Shown: in pieces, positions 34,410 to 41,407 of the stretch | Position numbering within the stretch: the first letter of the stretch is position 1 | How the letters are laid out: each line of letters opens with the position of its first letter | Assembly: GCA_031180665.1 (NCBI GenBank) | Contig: JAPSLP010000035.1 | Location: 1-53,269 of the forward strand | Direction: 5' to 3' | From: Cupriavidus sp. | GTDB taxonomy: Bacteria; Pseudomonadota; Gammaproteobacteria; Burkholderiales; Burkholderiaceae | Length of the DNA stretch: 53,269 nucleotides | The notes under the pieces: generated by a model | What the model was told of the DNA's origin: nothing | Seen by the model: only the letters and a program-made list of their open reading frames with translations | The model's database searches: none | Position numbers and translations under genes: made by a program

Positions 34410-35114
34410 TCAGACCACCTTGACCGCCAGTTCGCCCACGCCTTCGATCGCGCACTGCATGCGATCGCCCTTGACCACCGGCCCCACGCCCTCGGGCGTG
34501 CCGCTATAGATCAGATCGCCCGGCTGCAGTTCGAACAGCTTCGACAGATACGACACCATTTCGGGCACCGACCAGATCAGGTCCGACAGGTCGCCGCGCT
34601 GCTTCTGCGCGCCGTTGACGGCGAGCGTCACCGCACCGCGCTCGGGATGGCCGATGACCTGCACCGGCACGATCGGGCCGATCGGCGCCGAGTGGTCGAA
34701 GGCCTTGCCGGTCTCCCAGGGACGGCCGGTCTTCTTCGATTCGTTCTGCAGGTCGCGGCGCGTCATGTCCAGACCCACCGCATAGCCGAACACGTGCGAG
34801 GCGGCCTGCTCGACCGGGATGTCGCGGCCGCCCTTGCCGATCGCGACCACCAGCTCGACTTCATAGTGCACATTGTGCGAGCCCGGCGGATACGGGAACG
34901 TACCCTCGGCGCCATCGGCCACCGGGCTGACCGCATCGCTGGGCTTGCAGAAGAAGAACGGCGGTTCGCGGTCCGGGTCCGATCCCATTTCACGTGCGTG
35001 GGCGGCGTAGTTGCGCCCGACGCAGTAGACCCGCCGCACCGGAAAACGCGCGCTGCTGCCGCGCACCGGCACGCCGGTGGGCGCGGGGGGTTGGAATACG
35101 AACTCCTCGGTCAT
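34410..35114 (-). CDS. FAH-family hydrolase (fumarylpyruvate/fumarylacetoacetate hydrolase type)
   Basis: This 234-residue hydrolase has the FAH metal ligands in HYEVELVVAIG (about 85-95), the YCVGRNYAAHAREM segment, and the C-terminal GDLIYSGTPEGVGP motif. The short single-domain form fits fumarylpyruvate hydrolase (NagK-like) of the gentisate pathway better than the ~420-residue FahA. The substrate is still an inference. GGAGAG lies just upstream of the ATG at 35114. The isomerase gene follows at once. Confidence 0.9.
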   Translation of the reverse strand: MTEEFVFQPPAPTGVPVRGSSARFPVRRVYCVGRNYAAHAREMGSDPDREPPFFFCKPSDAVSPVADGAEGTFPYPPGSHNVHYEVELVVAIGKGGRDIPVEQAASHVFGYAVGLDMTRRDLQNESKKTGRPWETGKAFDHSAPIGPIVPVQVIGHPERGAVTLAVNGAQKQRGDLSDLIWSVPEMVSYLSKLFELQPGDLIYSGTPEGVGPVVKGDRMQCAIEGVGELAVKVV

Positions 35115-35405
35115 GCATCTCTCCACTGGATGGATTTGAATGGGTAATCGGAGGGCGGTCCGGACGGTGCGGCGAGCGCCGCGCGGGACCGGCCCGCGAG
35201 GGTGCCCGGCAATGGCGTCAGGGGTGCCCTGGGCCTCGCGGCAGGGCATCAGCATACACCGGCCGCCCCATCGCGGGGCAAGGCAGTGCCCCAAAACCCG
35301 GCGTGATTCTTGCATGAACCGAAGGTAGACATCCGCCGCGCAAGCGGCCCCAGAAAGTCGGCGAACGAGCCGGCCACCGAACGTCGGCCACCGCCTGACC
35401 GAACC

Positions 35406-36068
35406 ATGAATCGCCGCCCGTCCCCTCCCTCGCCCGCGCGTTCCGCTCCATCGGCCGTATCATCGGCCGCCCCCGCTTCGAGCGGGCGGCCGCTGCGGAT
35501 CCTGCTGGTGCGCGATCCGCTCGACGCCGATCCGTTGAACGTCGACACGATCCGCGCCGGCCTGGCCGCGGCCGGCTTCAGCGAGGTCGAGACGGTCGAC
35601 GCCGACCTGGCGTTGCCCGACGTCATCGCCGCGCGGCAGCCGGACCTGATCATCATTGCTTCGGAGTCGGCCGCGCGCGATACGGTGGAGCACGTGTGCG
35701 TATCGACCCAGCATGCGCCGCGCCCGATCGTGCTGTTCACCGACAACGACGATGCCGAGCGCATCAAGGCCGCGCTGACGGCCGGCATCACCGCCTATAT
35801 CGTCGACGGCCTGCGTGCCGAGCGGGTCAAGACCGTGCTCGACGTCGCCTACGCGCGTTTCCAGCTGGACCAGGCGCTGCGCGCGGAGCTCGATGCGACC
35901 CGGCTGAAGCTGACCGAGCGCAAGCTGGTCGAGCGCGCCAAGGGCCTGCTGATGCAGGCGCGCGGCCTCAGCGAGGACGAGGCCTACAAGCGCCTGCGCA
36001 CCATGGCGATGGAGCGCGGCATCAAGCTGGTCGATGCCGCCCAGCGCGTGATCGACGTGATGGGCTAG
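35406..36068 (+). CDS. nasT: ANTAR-domain response regulator (NasT-like)
   Basis: NasT-type proteins bind leader RNA through an ANTAR domain and prevent transcription termination in nitrate-assimilation operons. The 220-residue product has a Pro/Ser/Ala-rich start, a receiver-like domain (about 28-150, without the usual acidic pair at its start), and an ANTAR domain (about 160-218: LVERAKGLLMQARGLSEDEAYKRLR). I use the ATG at 35406; the frame is open from a TTG at 35310. The next gene encodes a NasS/NrtA-like protein, consistent with a NasS-NasT sensor pair, but their usual nitrate/nitrite reductase neighbours are absent here. Confidence 0.87.
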   Translation: MNRRPSPPSPARSAPSAVSSAAPASSGRPLRILLVRDPLDADPLNVDTIRAGLAAAGFSEVETVDADLALPDVIAARQPDLIIIASESAARDTVEHVCVSTQHAPRPIVLFTDNDDAERIKAALTAGITAYIVDGLRAERVKTVLDVAYARFQLDQALRAELDATRLKLTERKLVERAKGLLMQARGLSEDEAYKRLRTMAMERGIKLVDAAQRVIDVMG

Positions 36069-36106
36069 GGTGCCTCGTGGCCTCGCGCTGTCCCATGTCT
36101 TATCCC

Positions 36107-36142
36107 GCGCCCGGATCCGCGCCCGAACCCGCGCCCGAACCC
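36107..36142. repeat. Three 12-bp repeats between nasT and the nasS-like gene
   Basis: GCGCCCGGATCC is followed by two exact copies of GCGCCCGAACCC. A degenerate fourth follows. The array lies at the upstream end of the ~205-bp leader region. Confidence 0.8.
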
Positions 36143-36210
36143 GCGCATCCCGCCTCTGTGCTGCCGCGCCGGCGCGCCGGCAATGGCGGTGCGCGCATTC
36201 CCGGACAACG

Positions 36211-36258
36211 GCGCCCCCAGTCTTCGCCCGTGCTCGCACGGCCCGATGGGGCGCTTTT
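36211..36258 (+). terminator. Terminator-like hairpin in the leader of the nasS-like gene
   Basis: GCGCCCC (36211-36217) can pair with GGGGCGC (36248-36254), directly followed by TTTT. The 30-nt loop holds a second hairpin, CCGTG/CACGG around CTCG. It ends 15 bases before the start codon of the nasS-like gene. An ANTAR protein encoded just upstream makes antitermination at this site plausible. I could not identify the paired hexaloops that ANTAR domains recognise. Confidence 0.45.
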
Positions 36259-36273
36259 CATTTGGAGCCTTGC

Positions 36274-37590
36274 ATGCCCTCTCGCCCCAGCCCCGCCAAA
36301 CCCCGGCGCCCGGCGATCGCTACCGATCCCCGGGACCGCGGCGCCGCCGCGCCGCCCGCCAGCCAGGGCCGCCGCGCATCGCCGACCATCACCGGCGCCA
36401 CGGTGATGACGCTGGTGGATCCGACGGTGCGCGCCGGTGCGTGGGCGGCCGGCTCGGATGCGCCCGAGAAGCCCGAGGTCCGCATCGGCTTCATTCCGCT
36501 GACCGATTGCGCCTCGGTGGTGATGGCCGCCGAGCTGGGGCTGGACCGCAAGTACGGCATCCGGATCACGCCGACCCGGGAAGCCTCGTGGGCCGGCGTG
36601 CGCGACAAGCTGGTCAACGGCGAGCTCGATGCCGCGCACGTGCTGTACGGCCTCGTCTACGGCGTGCAGCTGGGCATCGGCGGACCGCGCAAGGACATGG
36701 CAGTGCTGATGAACCTGAACCACAACGGCCAGGCGATCTCGCTGTCGACCAGGCTGGCCGACAAGGGCGTCAGGGACGGCGCGAGCCTGCGCGCCTACAT
36801 GACGCGCGAGCGGCGCGAGTACACCTTCGCGCAGACCTTCCCCACCGGCACCCATGCGATGTGGCTCTACTACTGGCTCGCGGCCAACGGCATCCATCCG
36901 ATGCAGGAGGCGCGCGCAATCACCGTGCCGCCGCCGCAAATGGTGGCCAATATGCGGCTCGGCCATATGGACGGCTTCTGCGCCGGCGAGCCGTGGCACG
37001 CGCGCGCGATCGCGGACGGCATCGGCTTCACCGCCGAAACCACGCAGGGCATCTGGCGCGACCATCCCGAGAAGACGCTGGGCACCACCGCCGAGTTCGT
37101 GCAGAAGTATCCGAACACCGCGCGCGCGATGGTGGCGGCGGTGCTCGAGGCCTCGCGCTTCATCGACGCGTCGGCGTCGAACCGCCGCACGACCGCGCAG
37201 ACCATTGCCGCGCCGTCCTACGTCGACGCCGGCGTGGACCTGATCCTGGACCGCATGCTGGGCCGCTATGCCAACGGGCTGGGCAGGACCTGGGACGACC
37301 CCGATGCGATGCAGTTTCATCGGGACGGCGAGGCCAACTATCCCTACCTGTCCGACGGCATGTGGTTCCTGACCCAGCACAAGCGCTGGGGGCTGCTGAA
37401 GGAACACCCGGACTATCTCGCGGTGGCGCGCAAGGTCAACCGGCCCGACATCTACCGGCAGGCCGCCGCGGCCGCGCAGGTGCCATTGCCCGCCAGCGAA
37501 TTCCGCACGGCCAGGCTGATGGACGGCGTGGTCTGGGACGCCACCCGGGACCCGAAGGCCTATGCCGACGGCTTCGCGATCAAGGCCTGA
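36274..37590 (+). CDS. Nitrate-binding protein of the NasS/NrtA/CmpA family
   Basis: This 438-residue protein is an NrtA/CmpA-type periplasmic-binding-fold protein. Its first conserved strand is RIGFIPLTDCASVVMAAELGL, and YTFAQTFPTGTHAMWLYYWLA and MRLGHMDGFCAGEPW are family-typical. There is no Sec, Tat or lipobox signal in its Pro/Arg-rich start. No permease or ATPase gene follows. That fits the cytoplasmic nitrate sensor NasS, which holds NasT until nitrate binds, better than a transporter component. TTTGGAG precedes the ATG at 36274; an internal ATG at 36406 is possible. Ligand specificity for nitrate or nitrite is inferred. Confidence 0.83.
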   Translation: MPSRPSPAKPRRPAIATDPRDRGAAAPPASQGRRASPTITGATVMTLVDPTVRAGAWAAGSDAPEKPEVRIGFIPLTDCASVVMAAELGLDRKYGIRITPTREASWAGVRDKLVNGELDAAHVLYGLVYGVQLGIGGPRKDMAVLMNLNHNGQAISLSTRLADKGVRDGASLRAYMTRERREYTFAQTFPTGTHAMWLYYWLAANGIHPMQEARAITVPPPQMVANMRLGHMDGFCAGEPWHARAIADGIGFTAETTQGIWRDHPEKTLGTTAEFVQKYPNTARAMVAAVLEASRFIDASASNRRTTAQTIAAPSYVDAGVDLILDRMLGRYANGLGRTWDDPDAMQFHRDGEANYPYLSDGMWFLTQHKRWGLLKEHPDYLAVARKVNRPDIYRQAAAAAQVPLPASEFRTARLMDGVVWDATRDPKAYADGFAIKA

Positions 37591-37687
37591 GGGTATCCGG
37601 GCGCGGCCTGCGAACCGCCTGCGCGTAACGCGCTATCATCGGCCGAAAGCGCCCTGACCGCGCCGCCCTCGCGGCACCGCCCCTACC

Positions 37688-37715
37688 GCATTGCGCGCAC
37701 ATGGCCGCGCAATGC
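37688..37715. promoter_or_regulatory. Perfect 10-bp-arm inverted repeat upstream of ybiB
   Basis: GCATTGCGCG and CGCGCAATGC flank an 8-bp spacer, 48 bp before the ybiB start. There is no T-run, so it may be an operator or a stable 5' hairpin. It also lies about 100 bp after the nasS-like stop. Confidence 0.55.
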
Positions 37716-37763
37716 CCCTGGCGCACCGCCCTTACCGTATTGCCCTACCCCTAGCGCACCGAC

Positions 37764-38780
37764 ATGCCCGCTGACCGCTACGACACCTCGCCCGCCTTTT
37801 CCGCGGCGCCCTATATCAAGGAAATCGGCCGCGGCGTCGCCGGGGCGCGCGCGCTGCCGCGCGACGATGCACGCCTGCTGTTCGACGCGATGCTGTCCGG
37901 GCGCGTGTCGGACCTCGAGCTGGGCGCCGTGCTGATGGCGTACCGGATCAAGGGCGAGGCCCCGCACGAGCTGGCCGGCATGCTGGAGGCCGCGCACGCG
38001 CACTGCCTGCCGCTGCCGGCGCCGGAGCGGCAGGCGGTGGTCATTCCGAGCTACAACGGCGCGCGCAAGCAGCCCAACCTGGTCCCGCTGCTGGCGCTGC
38101 TGCTCGCGCGCGAAGGCATCCCGGTGCTGGTGCATGGGACGCGGGAATTCAATCAGCGCGTCACCAGCATCATGCTGTTCGAGGCGCTGGGAATCCCGCC
38201 GTGCGCGACGGTCGACGGCGCCGCGCGGCGGCTCGCGCAGCCCGGCGGCGGCAGCGATGCCGATCCCGGCCCGCTGGCGGTGCTGCCGATCGACGTGCTG
38301 TCGCCGGCCCTGTCGGCGCTGCTCGACAAGCGCACCGTGATCGGGCTGCGCAATTCCTCGCACACGATCGTCAAGATGCTGCAACCGGTCGGGGCGCATA
38401 CGCCGGCCGAGGCGCTGCGGTTGTACAGCTACACCCATCCCGAATACCGCGAAACGCTGACGGACTACTTCTCGCACGAGCCGGCCAACGTGCTGCTGGC
38501 GCGCGGCACGGAGGGCGAAGTGGTGGCGGACGCCCGCCGCGGCAGCCGCATCGACTGGCTGCACGACGGCCATCAGCGCACGCTGGTGGATCCGATGTCG
38601 GGCTCCGTTGCCGACGTGCCGGCGCTGCCGCCGGGCACCGACGTGGCGCTGACGGCGGCGTGGATCCGCCAGGTCCTGGCGGGCGCCGTGCCGGTGCCCC
38701 CACCGATCGCGACGCAGATCGAGGCGATCCGCGGCTGCCTGCGTGAGAGTGCGCGGGTCAGCTGGGTCAGTCCGCTGTAG
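37764..38780 (+). CDS. ybiB: YbiB family protein (TrpD2-like DNA-binding)
   Basis: This 338-residue protein belongs to the glycosyltransferase family 3/TrpD2 group, related in fold to anthranilate phosphoribosyltransferase. E. coli YbiB binds nucleic acid rather than making phosphoribosyl anthranilate. The YIKEIGRGVAGARALPRDDARLLFDAML start and the VIPSYNGARKQPNLVPLLALLLAREG and GTREFNQRVTS segments are typical of the group. In relatives ybiB often closes a nitrate-assimilation cluster, and here it directly follows the NasT/NasS-like genes. It converges on the pirin gene. Confidence 0.9.
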   Translation: MPADRYDTSPAFSAAPYIKEIGRGVAGARALPRDDARLLFDAMLSGRVSDLELGAVLMAYRIKGEAPHELAGMLEAAHAHCLPLPAPERQAVVIPSYNGARKQPNLVPLLALLLAREGIPVLVHGTREFNQRVTSIMLFEALGIPPCATVDGAARRLAQPGGGSDADPGPLAVLPIDVLSPALSALLDKRTVIGLRNSSHTIVKMLQPVGAHTPAEALRLYSYTHPEYRETLTDYFSHEPANVLLARGTEGEVVADARRGSRIDWLHDGHQRTLVDPMSGSVADVPALPPGTDVALTAAWIRQVLAGAVPVPPPIATQIEAIRGCLRESARVSWVSPL

Positions 38781-38847
38781 CAAGGCTTTTCCCTCTCCCC
38801 AGCCCTCTGCCGGATGCGCGAGGGAAGCAAACGACCGACGCCCGCCT

Positions 38848-39723
38848 TCAGACCCGCCGCGGCGGCAGCGGAATCCGCTCGGTTTCGCCCGGCACATGCG
38901 GGAACTCGTCGTTCTCCCAGCGCCGCGCCGCCTCCTCGATCGCCTCACGGCTGCTGGCAACGAAATTCCAGAAGATATGCCGCCGGCCGTCGACCGGCTC
39001 GCCGCCGAGCAGCATCAGGCGGGACGGCTCCAGCGCGGTGACGGTCGCCTCGGCGCCAGGCGTCAGCACCGCCAGGTGTTCGGCCGGCAGCGCGGTGCCG
39101 TCGATCGCCGCGGCACCATCGACCAGGTACAGGCCGCGTTGCTCGTGCTCGGGCGGGATCGCGAGGCTGGCGCCGGCGTCCAGTTCCAGCGCCGCATAGA
39201 GCGTGCGGCTGAACACCTGCACCGGCGAGCGCGCGCCGAAGGCGTCGCCGGCGATCACGGTGATGCGGGCCCCGCCGTGAACCAGCCGCGGCAGCGTCGC
39301 CGCCGGATGGTGGAAAAACGACGGAGCGACGGTCTCGTGTTCACGCGGCAGCGCGACCCAGGTCTGGATGCCGTGCAGGCGCGGCCCGGCGTCCCGGGCG
39401 GCCTGCGGCGAGCGCTCCGAATGCACGATGCCGCTGCCCGCGGTCATCCAGTTGACGTCGCCGGGCCGGATGGTCTGTTCGCTGCCCAGGCTGTCGCGAT
39501 GGACGATTTCGCCTTCGAACAGATAAGTAACGGTAGCCAGGCCGATATGCGGATGAGGGCGCACATCCATGCCCTTGCCGGGTGGCAGTTCGACCGGACC
39601 CATGTGGTCGAAGAAGATGAACGGCCCTACCGTCTGCGCGGCCGCGGAGGGCAGTACACGCCGCACCGAAAAATCGCCGATATCTCTTACGTGCGGTTTC
39701 AACAAATGTTCAATGGCGGACAT
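38848..39723 (-). CDS. Pirin family protein
   Basis: This 291-residue double-cupin protein carries the pirin metal motif in RPHPHIGLATVTYLFEGEIVHRDSLG (residues ~55-80: His, His, His and Glu ligands). The second cupin lacks clear metal ligands, as usual. The ATG at 39723 gives MSAIEHLLKPHVRDIGDFSVRRVLP. Bacterial pirins act as quercetinases or as modulators of metabolic enzymes; nothing here decides between them. It is divergent from rpoH. Confidence 0.93.
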   Translation of the reverse strand: MSAIEHLLKPHVRDIGDFSVRRVLPSAAAQTVGPFIFFDHMGPVELPPGKGMDVRPHPHIGLATVTYLFEGEIVHRDSLGSEQTIRPGDVNWMTAGSGIVHSERSPQAARDAGPRLHGIQTWVALPREHETVAPSFFHHPAATLPRLVHGGARITVIAGDAFGARSPVQVFSRTLYAALELDAGASLAIPPEHEQRGLYLVDGAAAIDGTALPAEHLAVLTPGAEATVTALEPSRLMLLGGEPVDGRRHIFWNFVASSREAIEEAARRWENDEFPHVPGETERIPLPPRRV

Positions 39724-39916
39724 GGCAGACACTCCAAAGGCGTGGCGAATCGACGCAATGCTGGCAAGTGTAGCCTTTGCGGCCGCATGGCATAGTCCCT
39801 GCAGCAGAACCTGGGCCGTTGCCGGACCTCTAACGAATTCGTGTCCGTCTCCGCCGCGATTTCCAGACGACTTCCAGGTGCCACAGAGCGCTATGGAATA
39901 TTTTCCCCGATACCTT

Positions 39917-39944
39917 GGAACTATCGCGGCGGGCCGGACTCCAA
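39917..39944 (+). promoter_or_regulatory. Candidate sigma-E-type promoter for rpoH
   Basis: GGAACTA (39917-39923), 16 bp, then TCCAA (39940-39944) fits the ECF sigma-E pattern GGAACTT-N16-TCnnA. Transcription would start inside the adjacent CIRCE. In E. coli one rpoH promoter is sigma-E dependent, so the match is plausible but unproven here. Confidence 0.45.
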
Positions 39945-39971
39945 TTAGCACTCACCCGGCTGGAGTGCTAA
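39945..39971. promoter_or_regulatory. CIRCE operator (HrcA-binding) upstream of rpoH
   Basis: TTAGCACTC-N9-GAGTGCTAA is an exact match to the CIRCE consensus, the binding site of the heat-shock repressor HrcA. It lies 97 bp upstream of the rpoH start codon and directly next to the sigma-E-like promoter. This would place rpoH under HrcA repression; hrcA itself is not in the window. Confidence 0.96.
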
Positions 39972-40068
39972 TATGCGTTGCATTGCAGTGTGGGGAGCGC
40001 CGGCGACGACGCCGTTGATGCTTCCGACACGCGGGCACGCCGCCCGCCGGATGCGAAAGGAGCCCCGA

Positions 40069-40998
40069 GTGAACGCAGTCCTGTCTGCCGATTCGATCAC
40101 CATGAACAACACCCTGCCGATGGTGCCCCAACGCGCCAACAGCATGGCCCTGACCCTGCCCGCCGGGCTGGGCAATCTCGACAGCTATATCCAGGCTGTC
40201 CACCGTATTCCGATGCTCACCGCCGAGGAGGAGCAGCGGCTCGCGCGCGAGCTGCGCGACCACGACTCGGTCGAGGCCGCCCGCCGGCTGGTGATGTCGC
40301 ACCTGCGTCTGGTCGTATCGATCGCGCGCCAGTATCTGGGCTACGGCCTGCCGCACGCGGACCTGATCCAGGAAGGCAATATCGGCCTGATGAAGGCCGT
40401 CAAGCGCTTCGACCCGGACCAGGGCGTGCGTCTGGTGTCGTACGCGATCCACTGGATCAAGGCCGAGATCCACGAATACGTGCTGCGCAACTGGCGCATG
40501 GTCAAGGTCGCGACGACCAAGGCCCAGCGCAAGCTGTTCTTCAACCTGCGCAGCCACAAGCAGGGTGCCCATACCTTCACCCCGGACGAGATCGACGCGG
40601 TCGCCCGCGAGCTGAACGTCAAGCCCGAGGAAGTGATGGAGATGGAAACCCGGCTCTCGGGCGGCGACCTGGCGCTGGAAGGCCAGGTCGACGACGGCGA
40701 GGAGGAGTTCGCTCCGATCGCCTACCTGGCCGACAACCACAATGAGCCGACCCGCGTGCTCGAGGCCAAGCGCCAGGACCGGATGCAGGTGGAAGGCCTG
40801 GAACAGGCGCTGACCAAGCTCGATCCGCGCAGCCGCCGCATCATCGAGGCGCGCTGGCTGCAGGTCAACGACGACGGCTCGGGCGGCGCCACGCTGCACG
40901 AACTGGCCGACGAGTTCGGCGTCTCGGCCGAGCGCATCCGCCAGATCGAGTCCGCCGCGATGAAGAAAATGAAGGGCGCGCTGCAGGCCTTCGCCTGA
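40069..40998 (+). CDS. rpoH: RNA polymerase heat-shock sigma factor sigma-32
   Basis: RpoH directs heat-shock transcription. From the GTG at 40069 the product has 309 residues. Region 2 (DLIQEGNIGLMKAVKRFDPDQGVRLVSYAIHWIKAEIHEYVL) and the RpoH box around QRKLFFNLR are intact, as is the region 4 helix-turn-helix (LHELADEFGVSAERIRQIES). AAAGGAG at 40056-40062, six bases before the GTG, decides this start. The frame is open to an ATG at 39973 that abuts the CIRCE and would lie in the transcript leader; ATG 40102 is a further alternative. Confidence 0.96.
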   Translation: MNAVLSADSITMNNTLPMVPQRANSMALTLPAGLGNLDSYIQAVHRIPMLTAEEEQRLARELRDHDSVEAARRLVMSHLRLVVSIARQYLGYGLPHADLIQEGNIGLMKAVKRFDPDQGVRLVSYAIHWIKAEIHEYVLRNWRMVKVATTKAQRKLFFNLRSHKQGAHTFTPDEIDAVARELNVKPEEVMEMETRLSGGDLALEGQVDDGEEEFAPIAYLADNHNEPTRVLEAKRQDRMQVEGLEQALTKLDPRSRRIIEARWLQVNDDGSGGATLHELADEFGVSAERIRQIESAAMKKMKGALQAFA

Positions 40999-41072
40999 TC
41001 GACGCCAACGGCAAGCCGTAAGCCGCAAGCCGTAAGCCGCCGGGTCCCCGCATGCGCGGGGACGACGGCGCG

Positions 41073-41109
41073 AAGGGCCAGGTTCCGCAAGGACCCGGCC
41101 CTTTTTCTT
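41073..41109 (+). terminator. Probable rho-independent terminator after rpoH
   Basis: AAGGGCC (41073-41079) pairs with GGCCCTT (41097-41103), with imperfect inner pairing around GCAA. The T-rich tail TTTTTCTTT follows. The perfect hairpin at 41044-41063 just before it lacks a tail of its own. Confidence 0.75.
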
Positions 41110-41234
41110 TTTGCCTCGCGCCGCGCCGCCGAAGCCGCCGAAGCCACCAAAGCCACCCGCGGCCCGTCCCTCCCTTCCCCGCACCCGCGCGCCTTTCCCT
41201 TCTCGGGGTTTGCCCGTATCCGCCAGCGGTGATG

Positions 41235-41263
41235 TTGACAATCACCAAGGCGTGATCTACAAA
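41235..41263 (+). promoter_or_regulatory. Sigma-70 promoter for the ureide gene cluster
   Basis: A perfect TTGACA (41235-41240), a 17-bp spacer and TACAAA (41258-41263) make a good promoter about 145 bp before the NCS1 gene. The likely start point lies between it and the downstream palindrome. Confidence 0.75.
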
Positions 41264-41286
41264 TCCGTACACAACTACAAACGATT

Positions 41287-41308
41287 TTGTAGACAATCCT
41301 GTCTACAA
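41287..41308. promoter_or_regulatory. 22-bp palindromic operator of the ureide cluster
   Basis: TTGTAGACA-N4-TGTCTACAA is a perfect dyad some 15-20 bp downstream of the expected transcription start. Two more CTACAA half-sites occur at 41257-41262 (over the -10) and 41275-41280. A/T-flanked GT...AC dyads suit GntR-family FCD regulators, and one is encoded as the last gene of the cluster at 44946. Confidence 0.8.
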
Positions 41309-41407
41309 GAAATCCTGAGAGCGGATTCCCGATCCTTCGATCCATACCGCCCGCCCGGCGCGCCCCGCGTGCCGACCACCGCATGGCATCGCCTTGAGGA
41401 GACAAGC

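Larger units (their letters stand above)
39724..40068. other. Divergent regulatory region, pirin / rpoH
   Basis: This 345-base region holds the sigma-E-like promoter match (39917-39944), the CIRCE operator (39945-39971) and about 97 further bases before the rpoH start, long enough for a structured leader. Nothing clear is seen for the pirin promoter. Confidence 0.7.
40999..41407. other. rpoH-NCS1 intergenic region
   Basis: These 409 bases hold a perfect 14-bp tandem duplication (41011-41024 and 41025-41038, GCAAGCCGTAAGCC). A GTCCCCGC/GCGGGGAC hairpin follows at 41044-41063. Then come the probable rpoH terminator (41073-41109), the NCS1 promoter (41235-41263), its operator palindrome (41287-41308) and a GAGGAGA ribosome site before 41408. 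Confidence 0.75.
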
